A stretch of 20,041 bases of DNA, from IMG/VR virus record IMGVR_UViG_3300045952_000032, positions 1 through 20,041 of that record. The stretch is one strand, 5' to 3'. Position 1 is the stretch's first letter, and every line of letters starts with the position of its first letter. Below the pieces are notes generated by a model. That model did no database searches. It saw only the letters and a list, made by a program, of their open reading frames with translations, and was not told where the DNA came from. The stretch is from a virus. The position numbers and the translations under genes are program-made. Below are positions 7,533-14,858 of this stretch, one piece after another.

Positions 7533-8252
7533 CTATTTCGCCGCCGGAGCTTGTGGATCTTTTCTCTCTGTGATCGGCGCGAGCTTCTCGATCATGCCAG
7601 CACCGAGAAACTCCTTCTTGTATCTCTCCTCATCGACGATACCGTGGCAGGTCGGGCAGATGCAGGCGAGCGGATGAATCATCGAGAAGCAGAACCTGCA
7701 CTTCGAGAGTGCTTCCTCGATACGGTCCTTGACCATCCACTCTCGATTGGTCTGGCCCAGAACCGTCGCCGCGGTCCTCTGGAGTTCGGTGATGAACTTG
7801 TGCTTCCGGTATTGCGCCCAATCATCGTCAGCCATGACGAGGAGGCGCTCATACCAGGTTTTCTGGAGTGCGTTCAAGCCGTCGAGGAGGCCCTTGTGCT
7901 GACTGAGAAAGGCTTTTTTCCCGTTCTCGTCGTTGAGGTATTCGCCCCAGACCCATCCCAGACCAGGCTCCGCGATTCCAGCCTCGTAGCAGATCATCGC
8001 GCACTTGTGGTCGTTGCAAATGGAGGCGGCCACGAGGTCGGAGGGGTCCGGCACGATGAGGCGAGGACGCTCGGAATCGAGGTAGACGGGATGCGTGCAC
8101 CGCTCGACCGGGAACAGCGTGAAATCACCGGGAGCCGTGTAGGGGATTCGAAAATCCGATGGCACGAGTCCCGGCTTCTTCTCCCACAAGGGGTAAGGGA
8201 GAATACTCACAACCGTCGAAATGTCATTACTTCTTGGCGCTGATGATGGCAT
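7533..8252 (-). CDS. Zinc-ribbon-containing hypothetical protein (239 aa)
   Basis: Residues about 185-202 carry CRFCFSMIHPLACICPTC: C185, C188, then C197, C199 and C202, a likely treble-clef or zinc-ribbon metal site near the C-terminus. The N-terminal 110 residues include many Pro, Tyr and Trp and a Cys-His pair (ERCTHPVYL and ICNDHKCAMIC) that could give a second metal site. The middle (120-180) is helical. The ATG overlaps the upstream gene by 26 nt. It lies between the capsid-associated genes and the accessory pair. I do not recognise the family. A DNA- or protein-binding adaptor on the virion is possible, but so is a packaged protein. Confidence 0.6.
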   Translation of the reverse strand: MPSSAPRSNDISTVVSILPYPLWEKKPGLVPSDFRIPYTAPGDFTLFPVERCTHPVYLDSERPRLIVPDPSDLVAASICNDHKCAMICYEAGIAEPGLGWVWGEYLNDENGKKAFLSQHKGLLDGLNALQKTWYERLLVMADDDWAQYRKHKFITELQRTAATVLGQTNREWMVKDRIEEALSKCRFCFSMIHPLACICPTCHGIVDEERYKKEFLGAGMIEKLAPITERKDPQAPAAK

Positions 8253-8847
8253 CGGGAGGAACCTTCTCGGTGTAAACAGGTTTACGACGTTTGGTGGAAT
8301 CCAAGAAAACGGAGTTCTCGAAAGCGAAGAGAGGAGAACGACCCATCTCCGCTAGTTCTTGCTCGAAATAAGCGGCTTCTGCATCAGTCTCCGCCATGTA
8401 TTTGTCACGCATGGTGGAATCTGAATCTTTGACCCTCGCTCCGAACTCAAGGTTATACATAACCGCCTCCAGAGCCCACTCTGTGACCTGGAGGGGATTA
8501 CCGTGCTTGTCCTGAAAAAAGTAAATAGGCTCATAGGAGCCGTTTAATGTCGGTTTCGTGATATCAAGTTCTTTTGTCGCTACAATTTCCCGATGAATAG
8601 CTGCCGAAGGAGGAAGGAAAGTAAGACGTTCAAGAACCCAACGATTAGGATTGTTCCAATACTTAGGGACTTCTCGGACTTCTTCGGTTTCTCTGAGAAA
8701 GATATTACCGTAGAAATCCGAGAATTTCCCCTTTCGCATCTCCCGCTGGTCCGTTGACCACGAAAGTCTCCATATAGGACGGCCATCGAGAGTCCTTCCC
8801 CTCGCACTGAGCTTCTTGTTGAAATACTCAATGAGAGGGTTGTTCAT
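8227..8847 (-). CDS. Hypothetical protein downstream of the capsid gene (206 aa)
   Basis: A soluble protein with no signal peptide, no membrane segment and no recognised motif. N-terminal residues 1-40 are basic and aromatic (YFNKKL, RLSWSTDQREMRKGKF), the middle has ERLTFLPPS and PIYFFQDKHGN, and the C-terminus is basic (SVFLDSTKRRKPVYTEK). GC is lower (42-47 percent in some lines) than in the capsid gene on one side, which suggests separate ancestry. No clear Shine-Dalgarno lies before the ATG at 8847. In other phages a gene at this position is often a capsid-associated or head-completion factor, so that is the tentative inference. Confidence 0.55.
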   Translation of the reverse strand: MNNPLIEYFNKKLSARGRTLDGRPIWRLSWSTDQREMRKGKFSDFYGNIFLRETEEVREVPKYWNNPNRWVLERLTFLPPSAAIHREIVATKELDITKPTLNGSYEPIYFFQDKHGNPLQVTEWALEAVMYNLEFGARVKDSDSTMRDKYMAETDAEAAYFEQELAEMGRSPLFAFENSVFLDSTKRRKPVYTEKVPPDAIISAKK

Positions 8848-8878
8848 AATGATGGGGATGAGTTAGAATTAGGTGTAT

Positions 8879-8898
8879 CAATCAGCTTTCGCCGACCA
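8879..8898 (-). other. Weak hairpin with GAAA loop after the capsid gene
   Basis: In the 83-nt gap between the capsid gene and the next gene the minus-strand RNA can pair TGGTCGGC with GCTGATTG around a GAAA tetraloop. Four of the eight pairs are G-U, and no T-run follows, so it is not a good terminator. It might slow or process the RNA, or be chance. Confidence 0.3.
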
Positions 8899-8930
8899 CC
8901 CAAAGGCGCCCTATCCCACCCCCAACATCG

Positions 8931-10208
8931 TTAGTAGCCAGCCGGAACCGAGAGCGTGTCGATGTAGCTGCACGCAGCCGGGTTGTTGATGAACGTGTTG
9001 AACGACGCCACGATGTAGAAGATCGTCGCGGTCGCAACACCACCCGAAGTTCCACGAAGCTCGAAGAGCCGACGGCCCTCTTCCTCGTAGAACCCGGCGG
9101 GGTTCATTTCCGCGCGACCCCACACCTCGTTGACGATGAAGTCGATTCGCGTCTTGTCCCACGAGTAGGACCGACGAATCGGCGCACCGGCAATCTGCTG
9201 GACGTCGAAATACAGGTCGAGGCCCTGCTGGTTCCCGCCCTGACGATTCACAACCTGAACCGTCTGGCCGAGTTCCTCATACGCCTGAACCTGACAGGGG
9301 TGCATCCACGCCTGGACTTTGACTCCATTGTCCAGCCCGATGCGGTCTCCGATTCGGTTGAGAGCGAGTCGAGCGTGCGCAAGAGCCAGGGGTCCAGCCG
9401 CTGCAACTCGATTCGCGCGAATCTCCGGGAACTGAGCACGATCCAGTCCGAGCCAGGTTCCGGTGGAGGCGTTGTTGTGGTGATAGGGGACCCCGAGAAG
9501 TCCAACCGGATTTGCTCCGGAGAGACCTTCGATGACGATTCTGTCCCCCGCGACCGGCGAGGTCGTCGCTCCCTTGATGCGGAATGTCTTGTTGGCAGGG
9601 TCCACCATGTCAATCTGGCAGGCCGTGCCGACGAGCGCGCCGGAAGAAGGAGTGATGACACGAGCCGCCGAGAAGTTCGCCGGATACACCGACACGAACT
9701 GGCCGTATCGGAGGAGGCGAACGCCGAAGCCGTCCGTCGAGCAGGTGAAAGTGTCCTGACCGGCAGCCGAGTTCACCGACGTGACCGTGGCGACAGCACC
9801 GTCACCACCCGTCATCATCGAGGAATCGACCTGACGACGGAATTCCGCCATCGCCTTGGCGAGAAGCTGTCGGAAGGCGTTGACGACCGACTTGCGGGTA
9901 TCGTCCGTCGCCCACTGAGCGCGCTTCTGCCATTCCACGCCGTGCTTGAGGTGGACTGTCGAAACCAGAGCCTTCTCGAACGACTGACCGTCGCCGCGTC
10001 CGAGGTCGCCGCCATCCGGCGAGAAGTAACCGAACCTGCCGCCAGGACGGATTTCCATCGGGACTCTCATGTCTCGATTGGAAACCTTCTCTGCGGGCCG
10101 CTTCTCGACGTTCCCGTAGAACAGAGAGTCGCGGTCGAACAGGACGGGGACTTTGCTCTGGACAGTCTCCAGCTCGGCAGCGACTACCTGAGTCTCTGTG
10201 AGAGCCAT
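8931..10208 (-). CDS. Major capsid protein (425 aa)
   Basis: The size, position after the scaffold, and fold-like pattern fit a HK97-fold major capsid protein. The N-terminal helix (MALTETQVVAAELETVQSKV) precedes an arm with PMEIRPGGRFGYFSPDGGDLGRG. A spine-helix-like region follows (SVVNAFRQLLAKAMAEFRRQVD). There is an insertion-like beta segment (150-230), and the C-terminal P-domain-like part has VWGRAEMNP, then a closing hydrophobic strand. There is no protease gene or delta-like cleavage domain nearby, so maturation may follow the scaffold-release route of P22 or T7 rather than proteolysis. The start ATG at 10208 has AGGA 8 nt upstream, the site overlapping the scaffold stop. Specific relatives cannot be named without a search. 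Confidence 0.8.
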   Translation of the reverse strand: MALTETQVVAAELETVQSKVPVLFDRDSLFYGNVEKRPAEKVSNRDMRVPMEIRPGGRFGYFSPDGGDLGRGDGQSFEKALVSTVHLKHGVEWQKRAQWATDDTRKSVVNAFRQLLAKAMAEFRRQVDSSMMTGGDGAVATVTSVNSAAGQDTFTCSTDGFGVRLLRYGQFVSVYPANFSAARVITPSSGALVGTACQIDMVDPANKTFRIKGATTSPVAGDRIVIEGLSGANPVGLLGVPYHHNNASTGTWLGLDRAQFPEIRANRVAAAGPLALAHARLALNRIGDRIGLDNGVKVQAWMHPCQVQAYEELGQTVQVVNRQGGNQQGLDLYFDVQQIAGAPIRRSYSWDKTRIDFIVNEVWGRAEMNPAGFYEEEGRRLFELRGTSGGVATATIFYIVASFNTFINNPAACSYIDTLSVPAGY

Positions 10209-10217
10209 GAGTTTGTC

Positions 10218-11561
10218 CTACTTCTGGCCTTTCGCAGTGGCTCGACCTTCCAGAATATCCATGTCGGAGGTGCGCGAGTAATCGATTTTTTTCGGATCGA
10301 GAACCGTCACGCGCTCCCGCCTCACATCGACACGCCGGGAAGAGCCCTCGAAGGCCCGTTTCTTCTGGGGTTGTGGTTGACGGCTCAGCCTCTCGTCCTT
10401 GTCGTCCCCAAGGCGCTTCTTGTTCGGTGAGCCGAGATATTCCGCTCGGATTCGGTTCCGGATTTCTCGAAGCAGAGGTTTTGCACCCGAGAGATAGGTG
10501 TTGACGATGCTCTCTTTGCTCTGTTTCGAGTAGGAGTCATTCGAGGCCCGCTTCCAAAGAGCCTGCATCCGGCGCCCGTGGACTCCATCTTGCACGAGCA
10601 CCTTGTTGATTTCGTTGATAACGTCTTTCACGATTGACGACTTCATCCGCTCGGTCATGGAACCGGCGGGGTCGAGGCCCTGACGAATCACCTGGTCGAG
10701 CGAGCGCGTGACCCGACCAAAGATTTCCTGGTCGGCCTCCTTGAATCGGGTCTGCGCCCACTGTTCTCGCTCTCTCTGGAGCTGCACTTCCGCAGGGTTG
10801 GGGGCCTTCGACTTCTTCTCGCCGATGTCGGGAATCTCGCCACCGTTCGCGAACACGAAATTCGCGATATGACGGGCCGACATAATCAAATTCTTGTCCT
10901 GGACCTTCGTTCCGTGTTTGAAGGCCAGGTAAACGAGTTCCTCGATGATTGGCTCGGTAGCCGCGATGTAGGCTTTCTCGTCAATCGCGCGCAACTGTGG
11001 GAGCCAGTTCTCAGCCACCTTCTCGAACGCGCGCGGGTTGTTGTCGTGCAGCTCCTTCATCAGAAGCTCGGGACTCCCCGACACCAAACTCTGTTCGAGC
11101 TGGTCGTAGTTGTCAGCCTTGACCGCGGCCTCCGCCGCCTCCTCGGGGTTTGCGAACGACTCCGAGAATTTCTCGTCCCTGAAGATTGACGCCTTCAGTG
11201 TCGGAAACTTCTTGAAGATGTCCGGGAACTCCTTTTTGACAGCCCCAATGGATGGGCGGCCGCCAGTGACAGGGACTTCTTCTTGTCCCTCCCCTTCTTC
11301 CTGAGTTTCTTCGTCTTCTTGTTCGCCATCTTCCTCGCCTCCCTCGTCATCCTCTCCAGCAGGCTCTTCCGAGTCGTCGTCTGCGAGGACTTTGATGTCT
11401 TTTTCGACATCTTCCGCCTCCTGTTCCGCTTCGGTCTTGTCCTCTTTGTCCGCGGGAGGAGTCTCATCGTTCAAGACAGCCATGTCCGCAGAGAAGTCGG
11501 CGACGTCCCCGATGTCCTCCGGAGAGAAGAAACGCTGAGGATTGAAGAAGAATTTGAACAC
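10218..11561 (-). CDS. Scaffolding protein (447 aa)
   Basis: Residues 37-95 are extremely acidic (Glu/Asp runs) followed by a helical middle of the kind seen in capsid scaffolds. The C-terminus is basic (PQPQKKRAFEGSSRRVDVRR), as expected for a capsid-binding end; P22 scaffold binds coat through a short basic C-terminal helix-turn-helix. Position between portal and capsid genes strengthens the call. The start is GTG at 11561 with TAGGAG about 7 nt upstream; an ATG at codon 27 is possible but has no better ribosome site. The gene is larger than P22 scaffold (303 aa), so extra functions, for example portal recruitment, may be present. Confidence 0.75.
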   Translation of the reverse strand: MFKFFFNPQRFFSPEDIGDVADFSADMAVLNDETPPADKEDKTEAEQEAEDVEKDIKVLADDDSEEPAGEDDEGGEEDGEQEDEETQEEGEGQEEVPVTGGRPSIGAVKKEFPDIFKKFPTLKASIFRDEKFSESFANPEEAAEAAVKADNYDQLEQSLVSGSPELLMKELHDNNPRAFEKVAENWLPQLRAIDEKAYIAATEPIIEELVYLAFKHGTKVQDKNLIMSARHIANFVFANGGEIPDIGEKKSKAPNPAEVQLQREREQWAQTRFKEADQEIFGRVTRSLDQVIRQGLDPAGSMTERMKSSIVKDVINEINKVLVQDGVHGRRMQALWKRASNDSYSKQSKESIVNTYLSGAKPLLREIRNRIRAEYLGSPNKKRLGDDKDERLSRQPQPQKKRAFEGSSRRVDVRRERVTVLDPKKIDYSRTSDMDILEGRATAKGQK

Positions 11562-11571
11562 GGAAGAACTC

Positions 11572-11796
11572 CTATCGAACGGTTACGTTTGCGTTTCCTG
11601 TCGTGCAACGAATGCACTTGACGGTGCCACGGACCCCGGTTGTCTCCGCTCCCGTCAGTGCAGCGAAAGTGGAGCCGTCGTGCGAGCCTTCGATGGCAAC
11701 GCTCGACCGAATATCGCACGAGGCAGCCGGAAGGTTGTAGACCACGTTCTGAAGAATCTGCGTGGTCGTCCCGAGACTCAATGTTTGAAATGGCAT
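11572..11796 (-). CDS. Small protein between portal and scaffold (74 aa)
   Basis: A short Thr/Ala/Ser/Val-rich protein with three Cys (SCDIRSS, KCIRCTTG) and a probable beta structure. No membrane segment or known motif is visible. The ATG at 11796 is 3 nt after the portal stop, with AAAGGAG upstream inside the portal's last codons, and its own stop TAG merges with the scaffold ribosome site. The strong initiation signals on both sides support a real gene. A small capsid decoration, plug or head protein is plausible, but I do not recognise it. Confidence 0.6.
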   Translation of the reverse strand: MPFQTLSLGTTTQILQNVVYNLPAASCDIRSSVAIEGSHDGSTFAALTGAETTGVRGTVKCIRCTTGNANVTVR

Positions 11797-11799
11797 TTT

Positions 11800-14397
11800 C
11801 TACTCCTTTGGAGGTTTCTTCTTTTTCTCTCCATCCTCGCCCTCTTCCTCATCGGGAGCAGCAGCTTCCGCCATCGTGACGAACTTCTGATGCTCCTGCA
11901 TGTGGAGGAGAACATTGAGGTAGGCGCCGGGATTTTCCTTCTTGTATTGCAAGCCGACATCAGACTTGAGCCACGCCTGACACGTAATCATTTCGACCTG
12001 ATGATTGTCCAGCGTAGGCTCGATACGAACGGAGGACGTCAGCATCATCCCAGGTCCCATCCCCGGAGCCGGACCACCGGGGGCTTGATCTCCAGGCATT
12101 CCTGGACTCATCGGTGGTGCCTCCCCCTCAGGCGGGCCTTCGGGCGCGGGAAGAGCGGGCCCTTCTCCACCTCCCGGCTGACCTTGAGGAGGAGGCATCA
12201 TCGGTGAGGGAGCCGGAACTGGCTCCGCGAGGATCATTTCCCCGATTTCGACGAGCTGCTTGTTGCGGTCATCATCACCAGGGATGTAAAGCTCAGGGAC
12301 CCCGATGATAAGAGCAATCAAGCCAGCGTTCTCCGGGTGCCGCAGGACTTCACCAACATCCTCGTTACCTGACTGGAATAGCTGGAGAATCATGTCGCGC
12401 TTTTGCGCCCACGAGATTGGGAAGCTCTCGTTCACATCCGGCTCAACCTCCCCGACCTTGCCAGTGAGGTGAATTTTCCGTATCCAGATGTTGATGTAGG
12501 TCGCGCCGCGTTTCTCGACGTATTTCTCGTCCTCCAGCATGTTGATGGCAAAGCTGCGGACAGCCTTGCTCAACATCACCGACCACCAAATCTTTACGAT
12601 TTTCCACGTAATCTGGAGCCGTTGGAGCGCCTGGGCTCGAGACATTTCATATTCTTTGGCGGTGCCGGAGCCTCCTTGTATAGCTCCTCCAAATACTGTC
12701 GGTAGAGCACCAGAGACGAACTGGCCGACTCGTTCAAGTCGGTTAAGGAACTTGTCAATCTCCTGAGAGATGGAAGACGTTTTGGCCTCGAAGAAGCCCT
12801 CGCCGAGAGACCTTCCAGCAGGCGCTTTTGCTGGAGAAACTTGTCCAGGTCGAGCTTCAGACCGGCTATACGCGTCGAAATCCAATACATCCGGGTCTGC
12901 GTAGAGTTCAGGGATTCCAAACTCGATGCCTTCGAGCGTGAGGTTCCAGCCTTCATTGGTCATGTCCTGGATGGGGACTACAGCGGTGCCGGTTGATTCG
13001 GCGTGGAGGGACTCCGAAAGAGGATGCTCGGTAAAAGTCCAGTGGTCGTTCATGACGTCAGGGACGCCCTCGACCACGAGGTCACGGTTGATGATGACTA
13101 CGTAACATCCGTTAGGATAAAGAGACTTGAGCTCTTGAATCTCAGCATCGCGGGTTCCCACACCAAGGACGTTGTAGGCCCAGGGAGCGAGCCAGCATCT
13201 CCGCGTGGTGCAGAGGTCGGTGGCAACGTCTCCCTTATACATGATGTTCGTTCGCATGGAACGATCAAATGTGTCGAGATCAATGAGTGGCTGAATTCGC
13301 TCTGCGATCTCGGGGTAGATGTCCTGGAGCTTGGCATAGTGCTCCTCAGTTTCGAGGATGAGGTAGGGCAGGTCCTCCTTCTTCGTCGCCCAAGGAGAAA
13401 TCTTGACGTTCAGGGGTCCGTAGACCTCCAAACATTCTCGGGATTTCGGAATCTGGTTGTAGCCGGAGATTCGCGGAACAACCTCCTCGAAGTCATCCGA
13501 CTCGGGCATGTTCTCGTATCCGCACTGCGGACACTGTTGCAGCCCAATAGGATTGTTCGCCGCGGGAGGCATCGAAGGTGGAGGAGCTGCCGGAGGAGCA
13601 GAGGGAGGATTCGGGTCTGGAGGAAGGTTCGGATCTTCGTTCGGAATCGGTTCTTCCTCACCGACCGGCGCCATCCCACCCGCCGGAGCCATCGGAGACT
13701 CCTCGAGGGGAGCAGCGGAGATTTCGTCAGCACCCAGAGAATACCCACAGTTCGCACAGTAGTATTCTCTCGTTACGACCTGGTGGTCGCGAACGATTGG
13801 CTTCTCGTAGACGCCGTATTTTCCGCTTGCGCGATTTTCGTTGTATCCGAAGACGACGCCCTGATTGTAAAGGATGTAGAGGGCTTTCATGAACAGAAGC
13901 TCGGCGTAATTGTGCTTCTGTATCAGCATCCCAATCTTCGTGTAGGCTTTCGCCGTCTGAATGTCGTCAGGATCTTCGGCGTTATCGGGGATGAAAGGCA
14001 CTGTTGGGAGCGCGCTTGACATCGCCGCGATGATGACCTCGCCGTATGCCCTGTAGATGTTGATGATTTTGGCATACAAAGCGGGGTCGATGTCGCTCTG
14101 AGGATCTTCCTCCTTGATTTGGTCAGGAGTGCGCCAGTCGTAGGCGAAATCGGACCACCAGATGTATTGGATGTTGTCCCAATAGCACATCTGCTTCCGC
14201 CACTTCTTGATGAGGCGGTCTCGGGAGAAGCGATCGTGCTTTTCGAGGTGGTCGATGATGGAATGCAGGTTTTTGGCGACTTCAGAGTCGCAGAAGTGCT
14301 CCTCCTCGACAGACGGAGGCTCGACAGGCTCCGGAGTCAAAGCGAGAGCTTCGTCTTCCGGTGCAACTGGAGGCTGTTCGAGGGTTGGAGGGAACAT
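11800..14397 (-). CDS. Portal protein with split zinc ribbon (865 aa)
   Basis: The dodecameric DNA-entry ring protein, judged by size, position before the scaffold and portal-type sequence such as WRTPDQIKEE..., YRAYGEVIIAAMSSALP, WNLTLEGIEFGIPELY and the helix rich in MSRAQALQRLQITWKIVKIW. It is much longer than P22 portal (725 aa). Residues 214-217 (CANC) and 289-292 (CPQC) form two CxxC knuckles split by about 70 residues of Pro/Ala/Glu-rich linker, an apparently interrupted zinc ribbon. The C-terminal 150 residues include a second Pro/Gly/Met-rich run and a Lys/Glu-rich end. The start overlaps the upstream stop (TAATG). The linkers look disordered and could protrude from the ring. Confidence 0.85.
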   Translation of the reverse strand: MFPPTLEQPPVAPEDEALALTPEPVEPPSVEEEHFCDSEVAKNLHSIIDHLEKHDRFSRDRLIKKWRKQMCYWDNIQYIWWSDFAYDWRTPDQIKEEDPQSDIDPALYAKIINIYRAYGEVIIAAMSSALPTVPFIPDNAEDPDDIQTAKAYTKIGMLIQKHNYAELLFMKALYILYNQGVVFGYNENRASGKYGVYEKPIVRDHQVVTREYYCANCGYSLGADEISAAPLEESPMAPAGGMAPVGEEEPIPNEDPNLPPDPNPPSAPPAAPPPSMPPAANNPIGLQQCPQCGYENMPESDDFEEVVPRISGYNQIPKSRECLEVYGPLNVKISPWATKKEDLPYLILETEEHYAKLQDIYPEIAERIQPLIDLDTFDRSMRTNIMYKGDVATDLCTTRRCWLAPWAYNVLGVGTRDAEIQELKSLYPNGCYVVIINRDLVVEGVPDVMNDHWTFTEHPLSESLHAESTGTAVVPIQDMTNEGWNLTLEGIEFGIPELYADPDVLDFDAYSRSEARPGQVSPAKAPAGRSLGEGFFEAKTSSISQEIDKFLNRLERVGQFVSGALPTVFGGAIQGGSGTAKEYEMSRAQALQRLQITWKIVKIWWSVMLSKAVRSFAINMLEDEKYVEKRGATYINIWIRKIHLTGKVGEVEPDVNESFPISWAQKRDMILQLFQSGNEDVGEVLRHPENAGLIALIIGVPELYIPGDDDRNKQLVEIGEMILAEPVPAPSPMMPPPQGQPGGGEGPALPAPEGPPEGEAPPMSPGMPGDQAPGGPAPGMGPGMMLTSSVRIEPTLDNHQVEMITCQAWLKSDVGLQYKKENPGAYLNVLLHMQEHQKFVTMAEAAAPDEEEGEDGEKKKKPPKE

Positions 14398-14858
14398 TAT
14401 CGGCTAAGCTCCTCAATATCTTCCGTAATCTGCTCCTCTTCGGTCTTTTCGGATGATGTTTTCGCTTCGGATTCGGCTTTTCTCTGTTCTTGCGGTTTTT
14501 CCCGTTCTTCTATGACCTTTTTCCAGTATCTTTCCTTGGAATCTGCCTCAGCCTTAGCTGCGACGACGTGCCAAGGAGGTGTAACCTTCCGAACAGGCTT
14601 AAGTTCGGGTTTTTTCTCCCCATTTTGAGCCACAGGCGCCAGGACGCCAAGCCTAGTAAGCAAACCGCGCTGAGTTTCGCGGTTATCCGTCTCAAATTCA
14701 CGCAACCTCTCGAGAAGTTGCTCGTTTTGGGTCACAAGGAGGCCATTTACAGCCTCTAACTCGGACACACGAGCCAAAAGTTGCAGCTCTCGGGGTGAAA
14801 CCTGGACAACCTCGCCCGGTTTTTGCTCTCCAAAAAGTCTAGTGAACCACTCTGCCAC
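14397..14858 (-). CDS. Coiled-coil protein between terminase and portal (153 aa)
   Basis: Residues 20-70 form a strong leucine/glutamate/glutamine coiled coil (QLLARVSELEAVNGLLVTQN and NEQLLERLREFE). The rest is charged, with a Lys/Glu-rich tail (from about residue 100). No signal peptide or membrane segment. It overlaps the terminase 3' end by 20 nt and its stop overlaps the portal start, so it is probably coupled to both. A packaging or assembly cofactor that bridges terminase and portal is plausible by position. I cannot assign a family. Confidence 0.6.
   Translation of the reverse strand: MAEWFTRLFGEQKPGEVVQVSPRELQLLARVSELEAVNGLLVTQNEQLLERLREFETDNRETQRGLLTRLGVLAPVAQNGEKKPELKPVRKVTPPWHVVAAKAEADSKERYWKKVIEEREKPQEQRKAESEAKTSSEKTEEEQITEDIEELSR

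Noticed and set aside
8848-8930. Terminator after the capsid gene
   Set aside because: The hairpin has four G-U pairs and no T-run, so it is listed only as a weak structure.
9300-10430. Long plus-strand ORF (376 codons) opposite the capsid and scaffold genes
   Set aside because: It is antisense to convincing structural genes, very Arg/Ser/Asp rich, and typical of an antisense shadow in GC-rich DNA.
13003-14019. Plus-strand ORF of 338 codons opposite the portal gene
   Set aside because: It is antisense to a strong portal gene, has an Arg/Val-rich composition and no ribosome site or domain.
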